A stretch of 38,418 nucleotides of DNA, taken from positions 1 through 38,418 of the forward strand of contig JAAWCD010000014.1 in NCBI GenBank assembly GCA_022793095.1, written 5' to 3'. The DNA comes from Oscillospiraceae bacterium (GTDB taxonomy: Bacteria > Bacillota > Clostridia > Oscillospirales > Oscillospiraceae). Shown here piece after piece: positions 14,848 through 22,876 of this stretch. The first letter of the stretch is position 1; each line of letters starts with the position of its first letter. Both the position numbers and the translations under genes were made by a program. The notes under the pieces were generated by a model. That model made no database searches and was not told the origin of the DNA. It worked only from the letters and a program-made list of their open reading frames with translations.

Positions 14848-16761
14848 TCATTTGATGACGTTCTGCCAGTCATCCCACTCCGGGAAGGGCCTGCCGGCGC
14901 GAAGCTGCTCTATGGTCCAGGGAATGGCCTTCTGGAACTGGGCCAGGGCCTGCTTTCGAGCTGCTCCCGCAGCCATGAATTCCTCAAGCAGCGCCGCGAC
15001 TTCCTCCGCAGGCAGCACCTTTGCCGCCTCGTCCATCAGGTTCCACACCACATACAGATGGTTGGCCGAAGAATTTTTTGCCATAGCCTTTCCGAACATC
15101 CCCCTGGGACTGCCGCCCAGCTGGAGCAGCCAGCGGCTGTAATGGTAAGCCTGCCCGGTTTTCTCCATCCGCTTTCGGAGATAGGGGATCAGGAGCTTCC
15201 GGTTTTCCCCGTCCTCCGGGTTGACCAGCCGCATGAGCGTCCGGTCAAATTCCGCCACATCCTCCCAATAGTAGGCAAAGGGGGAGCCGCCCGTTCGCGG
15301 CAGGTCCGTATAAACCGCCTGGGTAAACCGCTCGATCCACCGGCAATCCAGGGGCCCGGCGGTGCTCTGTCCGCCGGAAACGCAATACTGCCCGTTCTGG
15401 GAAGACCAGCGCACCGCTCCGAATGCCCGAAGCAGGACGGTATTCAGGGTCTTTTTCCGTTCCGTGTCCGTGGCGGGCTCTTCCGTCAGAAGATAGGGAG
15501 AATAGGTCTCATAAACCTCCGCCGCCGGGCGGGAGAGCAGGGCGGCCTGGAAGCTGATGTACAGGTACCGGGACATTTCCGGGTGGCTGTCCCAGAGCGT
15601 CAGGCAGAAGTCCCGCAGGGGGCCGGGACCGGTGTGCCGCAGGATTTCCTGCAAGTTGTCTGTAAGCCGCACCCCCGCAAGAACCGGCTTGCCTTTTTCG
15701 GTTGTAAGCCTGTCGATGGCCTCCATCCGGCCGCAGGCCCACTGCCAGAACTCCAGCATGGCCGGAGCGGTTTTTTCCCCGATGGCGCAGCACCAGCAGG
15801 TAAAGTCCTCGCTGTCCTTGGGCGGTATATTGCCGTCGGAAAGCATCTTTTCTACCCGCGCCCGCAGGCCGGAGGCCACCAGCTCCGCGGCCCAGTCTGT
15901 ATCTGCATCGCGCAGGAACTTCACGGAATCACTGTTTTTCACCAGCTCTTCCGCCCAGAAGCTTTTGACAGTGTCCCAGTCCAGGCCGGACAGGGAGCGA
16001 AGGACGGCTTCCCGGTTTTTGCCCCGCTCGGATTTAATCAGGTCCAGCAAAAGACCAGTATTTTCTGGGTCCGCGCCAAGCGCGGTGATAACGGCTTCCC
16101 TCACATCCTTTTTTGCATCAGGCAGAAGGGAGCGGAGCCAAGGTGAGGCCTCTGCCCCCTGGATGGCGGTGATGACCTCCACCCGGCGGGCCATAGCCCT
16201 GTTTCCGGCAGGGTCGAGGTCCTTTTTCAGCAGCGGCACGACCACCGGCCCCAGCTCTTTCAGAATTTTGGCGTTCCGGTCCGCCATTTCGCCGTAGCTG
16301 TCCCCCAGGCCGGAAATCAGGGCGGGCAGAACGCGGAAGTCCGTAAAAAACTCCGGATGGACCTCCCAGGCGGACGTTGCGGTTTCCACCCGTCCGCTGC
16401 CGGTAGTGGTGAGCGCGGTGAGCAGGGGCTGGATTTGCCCGCAGGAAATCTGCACATAGGTACCGCCGCCGGTGGGCAGGGGGGCCAAATCTCCGGCCAT
16501 ACCGGCGCTGCCCTGGGTGTACGCCACCGCGTCCGCCAGGGCCAGCACATCCAGCAGCTGACCGCCCCGGACTTCCGGCGGCGCGGACAGGAGCTTTTCC
16601 ACACCGGCGCTGAGCTTGGCGAACACCGGGCTGGCCTCCGCCAGGGGTTTCAGGCTGTCCGCCGCCCGGCGGAGGCGGAAGTCCTCGGGCAGAAGGCCGG
16701 TTCCGGCAATGGCCGCATGCTCCAAACGGTCCTTTACATCATAAAGAGGTTGTAAGTTCAT
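14848..16761 (-). CDS. DUF5691 family helical-repeat protein
   Basis: A 637-aa protein, largely alpha-helical and Leu/Ala-rich. Stretches such as ARRVEVITAIQGAEASPWLR, DAKKDVREAVITALGADPEN and RGKNREAVLRSLSGLDWDTV look like HEAT-type repeats. This matches DUF5691, the usual partner of SWIM, MoxR and DUF5682 genes; a scaffold role is likely but inferred. It is preceded by GAGGTG at good distance and a TATAAT box about 25 bases further up, so it appears to be first in a four-gene transcript. Confidence 0.8.
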   Translation of the reverse strand: MNLQPLYDVKDRLEHAAIAGTGLLPEDFRLRRAADSLKPLAEASPVFAKLSAGVEKLLSAPPEVRGGQLLDVLALADAVAYTQGSAGMAGDLAPLPTGGGTYVQISCGQIQPLLTALTTTGSGRVETATSAWEVHPEFFTDFRVLPALISGLGDSYGEMADRNAKILKELGPVVVPLLKKDLDPAGNRAMARRVEVITAIQGAEASPWLRSLLPDAKKDVREAVITALGADPENTGLLLDLIKSERGKNREAVLRSLSGLDWDTVKSFWAEELVKNSDSVKFLRDADTDWAAELVASGLRARVEKMLSDGNIPPKDSEDFTCWCCAIGEKTAPAMLEFWQWACGRMEAIDRLTTEKGKPVLAGVRLTDNLQEILRHTGPGPLRDFCLTLWDSHPEMSRYLYISFQAALLSRPAAEVYETYSPYLLTEEPATDTERKKTLNTVLLRAFGAVRWSSQNGQYCVSGGQSTAGPLDCRWIERFTQAVYTDLPRTGGSPFAYYWEDVAEFDRTLMRLVNPEDGENRKLLIPYLRKRMEKTGQAYHYSRWLLQLGGSPRGMFGKAMAKNSSANHLYVVWNLMDEAAKVLPAEEVAALLEEFMAAGAARKQALAQFQKAIPWTIEQLRAGRPFPEWDDWQNVIK

Positions 16762-16786
16762 TTTAACACCTCGTAATAGGGAGTGT

Positions 16787-16792
16787 ATTATA
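16787..16792 (-). promoter_or_regulatory. -10 box of the DUF5691-MoxR-DUF5682-VWA transcript
   Basis: TATAAT on minus in an AT-rich stretch (16765-16825) between the GC-rich repeat and the gene. No good -35 at 17 bases. The leader would be about 20 bases. Confidence 0.5.
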
Positions 16793-16831
16793 TTCTATCA
16801 AAATTGTATTGAGTGTATTGAGAAGAGAGAC

Positions 16832-16907
16832 CGTAGGGCGGGGGCTTGCCCCCGCCGCCGGCAGCGCTGAGACTTGAGGCACGGCGGGGGCAAGCCCCCG
16901 CCCTACG
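16832..16907. repeat. GC-rich double palindrome
   Basis: Perfect 26-bp inverted arms (16832-16857 and 16882-16907; outer sequence CGTAGGGCGGGGGC) around a 24-base centre. Each arm is itself a palindrome (GGCGGGGGC-TT-GCCCCCGCC). It lies just past the stop of the SWIM gene and ahead of the DUF5691 promoter, so it splits the block into two transcripts. It looks like a dispersed repeat that can also halt transcription. Confidence 0.85.
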
Positions 16908-16928
16908 GGCGATGCCTCGAATGAAAAG

Positions 16929-18374
16929 TCAGTACAACAGCCGGATGATATGTTCCGGCGTGACCACGCTGTAGGGATGCAGGCAAAGGGACCGGTCCCG
17001 CCCGTCGTAAAACATCAGCCCGAACAGGGCGCTTCCCTCCGGAACCGGCTCCGGCAGCATGCCGAGCCGCGCCGTGGAGGCATGGTCCGCCCCGTCCTCC
17101 GGCCGGTCCCGCAGCACGATTCGCCCGCCCTTGGGGTCCTCCAGCACAAAAACGTCCCCAACCATCCCCATCCGTCCGATAGGAACCAGAACCGCCATAA
17201 ACTTGGGCAGCAGGGTGTTCTTAATCCGCCCCTTCACCAGCTTCACCGCCGTGGCCAGGTCCGGCTGGGCCAGTCCGGGCAGCTTCGCCTGCTCCTCCGG
17301 CCTCAACGGCCGGGAAACCGCGCCGTCCCAGCGGATGCGCCGGTCCCCCTCGCCAGGGTAGGTGTACAGGGTGGGAACCTCCAGCAGCTCAAAGCAGCTG
17401 TCCTCCGCCTTGACGTACTTCAGCGCCTTGACCGGCCGGTAATTCAGGGTTTGGTCAATCTGGCCCCCATCCAGGTCCAGCCACCAGCCCCGGTCAATGT
17501 ACTCCCGCCGGGCCTCGTCATAGGATACATCAAAGGAGAGCTGTACCAGCCGGGCATTCTCCCGAAACGCTCCAATGGCGTGCAGATCCTCCAGCCGCCA
17601 GACCCCGCCCAGGGCCTCAAACAGGACGGTATCCTCGGCGGAGTACTGCCCGGCCTCCAGCTTGGCCTCCAGAAAGACCCGTGACTTCCGGATGGTGGAG
17701 TGGAGGGCGATGAGAATCCGCAGGGCTTCCGCCGCGGACGCCTCCGCCTGGTCCGGACTCTTCTGCATGGTCCGCACCGTCAGGGCCAGCCGGGAAAAAG
17801 CGGTCTGAGGCCCGGTGAGATAGTACCCGCCCAAATCCTTGGCCAGCTTGTCATAGGTCTGGGCCGAGGTTCCGGCCAGGGCGCCCACGCCGGAGGTGAG
17901 CAGGTCGTTGACCATCTGTTCCGCCCGGTCCAGGCCCTCCAGCTGGCGGGCCAGCTTTTTCTTCTGAGCCGCCGTGTTGGCCTTCTTGGGCTTGGCGGGC
18001 GCGGACTCCTTGGACGCCTCCTTTTTGGCGGCCCGTGCCGCCTGCTTTTCCCGCTTCTCCGCCAGGTCCTGGGGCAGCTCCGCCGGAGCGAACTCCTTTC
18101 CGGCCAGCTGCTCGAACATCAGTCCCAGCGCGTGCTTGCAGGGAAATTGACGGCTGGGGCAGGAGCACCGGCACACCGGCGCGGCAGGGTCCGTCCAGTC
18201 GATGGAGGTGCGGTAGGGATTCTTTCCGCTGCCCGCGCACTCCGCCCAGAAAACCGCATTGTCCTCCGTCCGCTGATGGGCGGAAAAGCTGCCCTTTCTG
18301 GAGAGCTTGCGGCCATTTTCCGCCGCCGCGGGGTTGGGCGCCTGAAGCAGAATGAACTGTTCTGTGAGTTCCAT
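16929..18374 (-). CDS. SWIM zinc-finger protein of the MoxR block
   Basis: A 481-aa protein with a SWIM-type zinc motif near the N-terminus: CRCSCPSRQFPCKHAL (Cys70, Cys72, Cys79, His81). A Lys/Ala-rich charged linker follows (residues 105-150, EKREKQAARAAKKEASKES), then a long helical and beta C-terminal part I do not recognise. SWIM proteins of this type occur with the DUF5691, MoxR, DUF5682 and VWA genes in other bacteria. Binding of DNA or protein by the zinc finger is inferred. AGGAGG precedes the ATG. It has its own promoter at 18425-18453. Confidence 0.88.
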   Translation of the reverse strand: MELTEQFILLQAPNPAAAENGRKLSRKGSFSAHQRTEDNAVFWAECAGSGKNPYRTSIDWTDPAAPVCRCSCPSRQFPCKHALGLMFEQLAGKEFAPAELPQDLAEKREKQAARAAKKEASKESAPAKPKKANTAAQKKKLARQLEGLDRAEQMVNDLLTSGVGALAGTSAQTYDKLAKDLGGYYLTGPQTAFSRLALTVRTMQKSPDQAEASAAEALRILIALHSTIRKSRVFLEAKLEAGQYSAEDTVLFEALGGVWRLEDLHAIGAFRENARLVQLSFDVSYDEARREYIDRGWWLDLDGGQIDQTLNYRPVKALKYVKAEDSCFELLEVPTLYTYPGEGDRRIRWDGAVSRPLRPEEQAKLPGLAQPDLATAVKLVKGRIKNTLLPKFMAVLVPIGRMGMVGDVFVLEDPKGGRIVLRDRPEDGADHASTARLGMLPEPVPEGSALFGLMFYDGRDRSLCLHPYSVVTPEHIIRLLY

Positions 18375-18424
18375 AGACTTCTTGCCTCCTGACAGAAATC
18401 TGATTTTTGAGGATAGATAAAATT

Positions 18425-18453
18425 ATAATAGCACGTCTGTTTTTCCACTGCAA
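18425..18453 (-). promoter_or_regulatory. Sigma-A promoter of the SWIM gene
   Basis: On minus: TTGCAG (18448-18453), 17 bases, TATTAT (18425-18430); an overlapping TATAAT lies a few bases further on. The MITE copy begins 26 bases upstream. Confidence 0.6.
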
Positions 18454-18481
18454 GAATGGTTTTCCATTTTTCCGGTTCTCA

Positions 18482-18641
18482 GAAGCTGTATCATTCGCCG
18501 AAGTGCACAGATTTGCGAGACAAAATCGTTGTTGGCAAGACAAAAAAGCGCGGGAATACTGGATGTATTTCAAGCTTTTTTAACGATGCCAACAGCAATT
18601 TTGGCCGCAAAGATGTGTGCTGAGGCGATTGGTACAGCTTC
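18482..18641. repeat. MITE-like palindromic element, 160 bp, complete
   Basis: Ends are GAAGCTGTA and TACAGCTTC, with the 3-bp duplication TCA on both sides (18479-18481 and 18642-18644). The right-hand TCA is the complement of the TGA stop codon of the response regulator, so the insertion hit the stop codon exactly and left it intact. The middle (AATACTGGATGTATTTCAAG) matches the complement of the centre of the copies at 1-147 and 38285-38418. Confidence 0.88.
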
Positions 18642-19334
18642 TCAGTCAATTTTATATCCCACGCCCCAGACCGTCTTAATAAACCGGGGCTCACGGGAGG
18701 GCTCGTGCATCTTCTCCCGCAGGCGGCGGATGTGGACCATCACCGTATTGTTCCGATCCAGATATTTTTCCCCCCACACCGTTTCAAACAGCTCCTCGGC
18801 AGAGATGACCTGCCCCCGCCGCTCACACAGCAGCCAGAGAATATTGAACTCAATGGGCGTCAGAATCAGAGGCTCGTCATACAGCGAACATTCATGGGTG
18901 GCCCGGTTGATGACCAGGCCGTTCACCTCGATGATGTCTGGCGAGGCGCCCCGCTCCCCGCCATTGTACTGCGTGTACCGCCGGAGCTGGGCCTTGACCC
19001 GGGCCGCCAGCTCCAGAGGGTTGAAGGGCTTTGTGATGTAGTCGTCCGCGCCGATGGTGAGACCGGTGATCTTGTCCATGTCCCCTACCTTGGCCGTCAG
19101 CATGATGACCGGAAAATGATAGCTCCGGCGGATCTCCTGGCACAGGGTAAACCCGTCGATGCCCGGCAGCATCACATCCAAAATGGCCAGGTCCAGAGTC
19201 CGGGTCCGGATGGCCTCCAGGGCGCTGGGGCCGTCGTAGCATTTGATGATTTGATAATCCTCCCCCTGAAGGTACAGGCCGATCAGGTCGGCAATCTCCT
19301 TTTCATCGTCCACAATCAGAATCGTCGCGTTCAT
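18642..19334 (-). CDS. OmpR/PhoB-family response regulator (VanR-like)
   Basis: A two-component regulator. The receiver domain (residues 1-120) has acidic residues D9/D10, the phosphorylated Asp53 (LAILDVMLPGIDG) and Lys102 (YITKPF). The C-terminal winged helix is typical: LTPIEFNILWLLCERRGQVIS, then VMVHIRRLREKMHEP and FIKTVWGVGYKID. Length 230 aa is normal. No histidine kinase lies next to it; it is an orphan in this window. A MITE copy abuts its stop codon. It may have lost a downstream kinase, or the partner may lie elsewhere. Confidence 0.94.
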   Translation of the reverse strand: MNATILIVDDEKEIADLIGLYLQGEDYQIIKCYDGPSALEAIRTRTLDLAILDVMLPGIDGFTLCQEIRRSYHFPVIMLTAKVGDMDKITGLTIGADDYITKPFNPLELAARVKAQLRRYTQYNGGERGASPDIIEVNGLVINRATHECSLYDEPLILTPIEFNILWLLCERRGQVISAEELFETVWGEKYLDRNNTVMVHIRRLREKMHEPSREPRFIKTVWGVGYKID

Positions 19335-19368
19335 GGCCGCTCCCTCTTTCTTGAAAATCTTTGTCTCA

Positions 19369-19398
19369 ATTATAACCAGGGGCGGGTTGGAAAGTCAA
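19369..19398 (-). promoter_or_regulatory. Sigma-A promoter of the response regulator
   Basis: On minus: TTGACT (19393-19398), 18 bases, TATAAT (19369-19374). Leader about 28 bases. Confidence 0.7.
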
Positions 19399-19455
19399 GA
19401 AACTGTGCAAAAGGTAAGAAAATCGCAAGAATCCAAGGCGCGGACCAATTGCGTC

Positions 19456-19484
19456 TTGATTTCAACGCATTAAAGCAATATAAT
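19456..19484 (+). promoter_or_regulatory. Sigma-A promoter of serC
   Basis: TTGATT (19456-19461), 17 bases, TATAAT (19479-19484). Immediately after the start point lies an 8-bp inverted repeat AATACCGT/ACGGTATT (19490-19512), which could be an operator or a 5' stabilising hairpin. Confidence 0.7.
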
Positions 19485-19577
19485 ATAGAAATACCGTTTG
19501 AGAGACGGTATTCTTCAGACACATTTGGCATAGTTTTGAATCACCATGCTGTCTGACAAAGAGAAAGGGGAATCCTC

Positions 19578-20663
19578 ATGGGAAACGAGCGCATTTACAA
19601 CTTTTCCGCCGGCCCTTCCATGCTTCCGTTGGAGGTGCTGGTCCGTGCAGGCGCTGAAATCACCAATTATCAAGGTTCCGGCATGTCCGTCATGGAGATG
19701 AGTCACCGATCTAAGGTCTTCGACGGCATCTTCCAGGATACACAGGCCAAATTCCGCAGGCTGATGAACGTGCCCGAGGGGTGGAAGGTGCTGTTCCTTC
19801 AGGGGGGCGCTTCCTCACAGTTCTCCATGGCTCCGCTGAACCTGATTGGAAAAACCGGGAAGGCGGATTACGCAGTCACCGGCAACTTCTCCAGCCTGGC
19901 CTACAAGGAGGCCAAAAAGTATGGGGAAATTCATCTGGCCGCCTCCTCCGAGGACCGGAACCACACCTATATCCCCGCGCAGGACCAGCTTGAGCTGGAC
20001 CCGGAGGCCTCCTATTTCTATTACTGCGCCAACAACACCATTTACGGCACCGAATGGCAGTACGTCCCGGAGACGGGAAATGTGCCCCTGGTCTGCGACA
20101 TGTCCTCGGACATTCTTTCCCGGCAGGTGGATGTTTCCAAGTACGGCGTCATCTTCGCCGGCGCTCAGAAGAACATGGCTCCCGCCGGCCTGACCGTGGT
20201 CATCATCAAGGAAGACCTGGCGGGCCGCGAGCTGCCCTTTACCCCGCTGATGATGAACTACAAGACTATGATTGACAAGGACTCCATGTACAACACGCCT
20301 CCCTGCTGGTGCATCTACATGCTGGGTCTGGTGCTGGACTGGCTGGAGGAGCAGGGCGGCATTGCCGGTATGGAAAAAATCAAGCACGGCAAGGCCCAGA
20401 TGCTTTACGACACCATCGACAGCGCCCGGCTGTTCACCTGTGCGGCAGAGGTTGGTTCCCGGTCCGACATGAACGTGACCTTCCGGTCCGCCAGCGAGGA
20501 GCTGGACGCCAAGTTTGTCAAGGAGGCCACGGCCGCCGGGTTCTCCAACCTGAAGGGCCACCGGAACGTGGGCGGCATGCGGGCGTCCATCTACAACGCC
20601 ATGCCGGTGGAGGGCGTGGAGAAGCTCTGCGACTTCATCCGGGCGTTTGACAGGAATAACTGA
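19578..20663 (+). CDS. serC: Phosphoserine aminotransferase
   Basis: PLP enzyme that makes phosphoserine from phosphohydroxypyruvate and glutamate, step two of serine synthesis. The N-terminus IYNFSAGPSMLP is diagnostic. The PLP lysine is Lys198 in FAGAQKNMAPAG; LFLQGGASSQF binds the cofactor phosphate and GHRNVGGMRASIYNAMP is the C-terminal signature. Length 361 aa is normal. AAAGGGG precedes the ATG. serA follows about 1 kb downstream on the same strand with one unrelated gene between. Confidence 0.97.
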   Translation: MGNERIYNFSAGPSMLPLEVLVRAGAEITNYQGSGMSVMEMSHRSKVFDGIFQDTQAKFRRLMNVPEGWKVLFLQGGASSQFSMAPLNLIGKTGKADYAVTGNFSSLAYKEAKKYGEIHLAASSEDRNHTYIPAQDQLELDPEASYFYYCANNTIYGTEWQYVPETGNVPLVCDMSSDILSRQVDVSKYGVIFAGAQKNMAPAGLTVVIIKEDLAGRELPFTPLMMNYKTMIDKDSMYNTPPCWCIYMLGLVLDWLEEQGGIAGMEKIKHGKAQMLYDTIDSARLFTCAAEVGSRSDMNVTFRSASEELDAKFVKEATAAGFSNLKGHRNVGGMRASIYNAMPVEGVEKLCDFIRAFDRNN

Positions 20664-20676
20664 GGAGGGCAGGACG

Positions 20677-21543
20677 ATGGCGACGTTTGAGCAGGCCCGG
20701 CAGGCGGTGGACCGCCTGCAAAGCACATACGCCAAGCCTCGACTTCCCTTCACGCTAGAACCGGGCGAGCCGGGCTTTCTGGAAAGCAAGGTGGGCGGAA
20801 CGCCCTACCTGCCCCATGGGATGGACTGGCCCCTGGACAACCAGGGAAACGCACTAATCCTGCTGGCTCAAGTGGACTGCACGGCTTTGGTCGGTCTGCC
20901 GGAGTTTCCTCATTCCGGACTGCTGCAATGCTTCATCAGCCAAACCGAGTGCTTTGGGATGGACTTCGACGATCAGATTACCCCAAAAGGCTTCCGGGTG
21001 CTCTATCACGAAACGGTTGACCCCTCCGTGACAGCGGAGGAGGCGGCGTCCAAGCGCCCGCCCGCCCCGGAGGACGTAGACGTTCCCCTGATGAAGGACT
21101 CTCCCTGCCGCATTTGTTTCGGTCAGTTGGAGGAGCAGGGCATCACGGGCACAGACTGCTCCTTTGAGCTGCTCTTTGTTCAGGTGTGGAACGAGCTGTT
21201 CCCCGACGAGCACATTAAGGCCATGTGGGATGTGATGGGGAAACTGGACGAAGACGAAGTGGAACAGCTTTTGAATCCGGAGAACGCGGAGGATTATGAG
21301 GGACCGGAAATCCCTTGGCACCAGTTGGGGGGCTATCCCTACTTCACCCAGTCCGACCCCCGTGGAGAGAAGGAACGTTACGAGGAGATGGATACCGTAC
21401 TGTTCCAGCTGGATTCCGACTCGGAGCGGGGCAGAGACCTAGTCCTTTGGGGCGATATGGGCATCGGCAATTTCTTCATCAACCGGGAAGCGCTGAAGCG
21501 CCGGGATTTCTCCCGCGTGCTGTATAACTGGGATTGCTGCTAA
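20677..21543 (+). CDS. DUF1963 (YwqG-like) protein
   Basis: A 288-aa soluble protein of the YwqG/DUF1963 family. It carries the recurring features GGTPYLPHGMDWPLDNQGN, LLAQVDCTAL, GLLQCFIS, and near the end LGGYPYFTQSDPR and LLWGDMGIGNFFI-like sequence. Function unknown. The start is ATG 20677 with GAGGAGGG upstream; it lies 13 bases after the serC stop, so it is read with serC. Its place inside a serine operon is not explained by any known link. Confidence 0.88.
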   Translation: MATFEQARQAVDRLQSTYAKPRLPFTLEPGEPGFLESKVGGTPYLPHGMDWPLDNQGNALILLAQVDCTALVGLPEFPHSGLLQCFISQTECFGMDFDDQITPKGFRVLYHETVDPSVTAEEAASKRPPAPEDVDVPLMKDSPCRICFGQLEEQGITGTDCSFELLFVQVWNELFPDEHIKAMWDVMGKLDEDEVEQLLNPENAEDYEGPEIPWHQLGGYPYFTQSDPRGEKERYEEMDTVLFQLDSDSERGRDLVLWGDMGIGNFFINREALKRRDFSRVLYNWDCC

Positions 21544-21591
21544 ACCGAGGCACGGCGCGTTTCCAGGGATAACAGCTTAAAGTTCTTTTTG

Positions 21592-21617
21592 CTCCTTTTT
21601 CTTTCAAGAAAAAGGAG
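21592..21617. repeat. A/T-rich hairpin repeat (family 2), single hairpin
   Basis: CTCCTTTTTCTT, centre TC, AAGAAAAAGGAG: perfect 12-bp arms, between the DUF1963 gene and serA. Its right arm ends in AAAAAGGAGGA, but the serA ribosome site is more likely GAGGTG at 21628-21633. Confidence 0.85.
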
Positions 21618-21640
21618 GAACAACAACGAGGTGAACAACG

Positions 21641-22813
21641 ATGTTTCGAGTGAAAACGATGAATAAAATCTCCCCCGTGGGTCTGGCCGTGCTGGACACG
21701 GGCCACTTCCAGGTCAGCGACGATGTGGAACAGCCCAACGGTATTCTGGTCCGCTCCGCCTCCCTCCACGATATGGACTTCCCCGACTCCCTCCGGGCCA
21801 TCGCCCGGGCCGGAGCCGGCACCAACAACATCCCCATTGACCGCTGTTCCGAGGCGGGCGTGGTGGTCTTCAACACCCCCGGCGCCAACGCAAACGCCGT
21901 CAAGGAGCTGGTCCTCGCCGCCATGCTGGTGTCCTCCCGTGACCTGATGGGCGGGTCCGCCTGGGTGCGGGAGCAGGCGCAGACCGAGGGCGTGGACGTG
22001 GCCGCCGCCGTGGAAAAGGGCAAGTCCGCCTTCGTGGGCCCGGAGCTCTACCGCAAGACCCTGGGCGTGATGGGCCTGGGAGCCATCGGCGCGCTGGTGG
22101 CCAACATCGCCCTCTCCCTGGGCATGGAGGTCTATGGCTATGACCCCTTCCTGTCCGTGGACGCCGCCCTCCGGCTGGACCGCCATGTCCATGTGGTCAA
22201 GAACGTGGATGAGCTCTACAAAAACGCCGACTACATCACCATCCACATGCCCTACAACAAGGACACCAAGGACACCATCGACGCCGAGGCCATTTCCAAA
22301 ATGAAAGGCGGCGTCCGGGTCATCAATCTGGCCCGTGGCGAGCTGGTCAACGACGACGGCATGATCGCCGCCCTGGAGTCCGGCCGTGTGTCCTGCTACG
22401 TCACCGACTTCCCCAACAACAAGATTACCTTGGCCAAGCATGTGGTGCCCATTCCCCACCTGGGCGCGTCCTCCCCGGAGAGCGAGGAGAACTGCGCCGT
22501 CATGGCCGCGCAGGAGCTCCAGGACTATCTGGAGAACGGCAACATCCGCAACTCCGTGAACCTGCCCAACGTCTCCCTGGACCGGAGCGGCATTGCCCGG
22601 ATCTGCATCATCCACCGCAATGTCCCGTCCATGCTGGCCAATCTCACCGGAATCCTCTCCAAGGAGGGGGTCAACATCGAGAACATGACCAACAAGGCCA
22701 AGAAGGATTACGCCTATACCCTGGTGGATATCAACTCCAAGCTGCCCGACCGGGTTGCTGACGAGCTGCGGGCTGTGGAGAATGTACTCCGTGTCCGCGT
22801 CTTGCAGCACTGA
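21641..22813 (+). CDS. serA: D-3-phosphoglycerate dehydrogenase with ACT domain
   Basis: First enzyme of serine synthesis, oxidising 3-phosphoglycerate with NAD. It has the substrate region VRSASLHDMD, the NAD-binding motif GLGAIG (residues 145-150), the catalytic Arg in VINLARGELVN, and the His segment IPHLGASSPESEENCA. A C-terminal ACT domain (HRNVPSMLANLTGILSKEGV onward, residues 325-390) is the usual site of serine feedback inhibition. Length 390 aa fits the short-type enzymes. GAGGTG lies seven bases before the ATG. Confidence 0.96.
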   Translation: MFRVKTMNKISPVGLAVLDTGHFQVSDDVEQPNGILVRSASLHDMDFPDSLRAIARAGAGTNNIPIDRCSEAGVVVFNTPGANANAVKELVLAAMLVSSRDLMGGSAWVREQAQTEGVDVAAAVEKGKSAFVGPELYRKTLGVMGLGAIGALVANIALSLGMEVYGYDPFLSVDAALRLDRHVHVVKNVDELYKNADYITIHMPYNKDTKDTIDAEAISKMKGGVRVINLARGELVNDDGMIAALESGRVSCYVTDFPNNKITLAKHVVPIPHLGASSPESEENCAVMAAQELQDYLENGNIRNSVNLPNVSLDRSGIARICIIHRNVPSMLANLTGILSKEGVNIENMTNKAKKDYAYTLVDINSKLPDRVADELRAVENVLRVRVLQH

Positions 22814-22837
22814 GCATGCTTTTATAACAAACCCAAA

Positions 22838-22870
22838 AGGCCGGCGCGTTTTAAACGCGCCGGCCTCTCT
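22838..22870. terminator. Bidirectional terminator between serA and metA
   Basis: AGGCCGGCGCG (22838-22848) and CGCGCCGGCCT (22856-22866) with a TTTTAAA loop. Pyrimidine/U-rich tails follow on both strands (CTCTCTTTC on plus, TTTTGGG on minus). Confidence 0.85.
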
Positions 22871-22876
22871 TTCTGC

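Noticed and set aside
14476-16146. Long open frame of 556 codons on plus opposite the DUF5691 and MoxR genes
   Set aside because: It runs across two genes with clear motifs on minus, and its composition is that of an antisense shadow.
19485-19577. T-box leader ahead of serC
   Set aside because: The leader is too short and lacks the T-box sequence and a terminator stem; only a small hairpin is present.
21479-22810. Long open frame on minus opposite serA
   Set aside because: His/Gly/Val-rich antisense shadow of a well-conserved serA.
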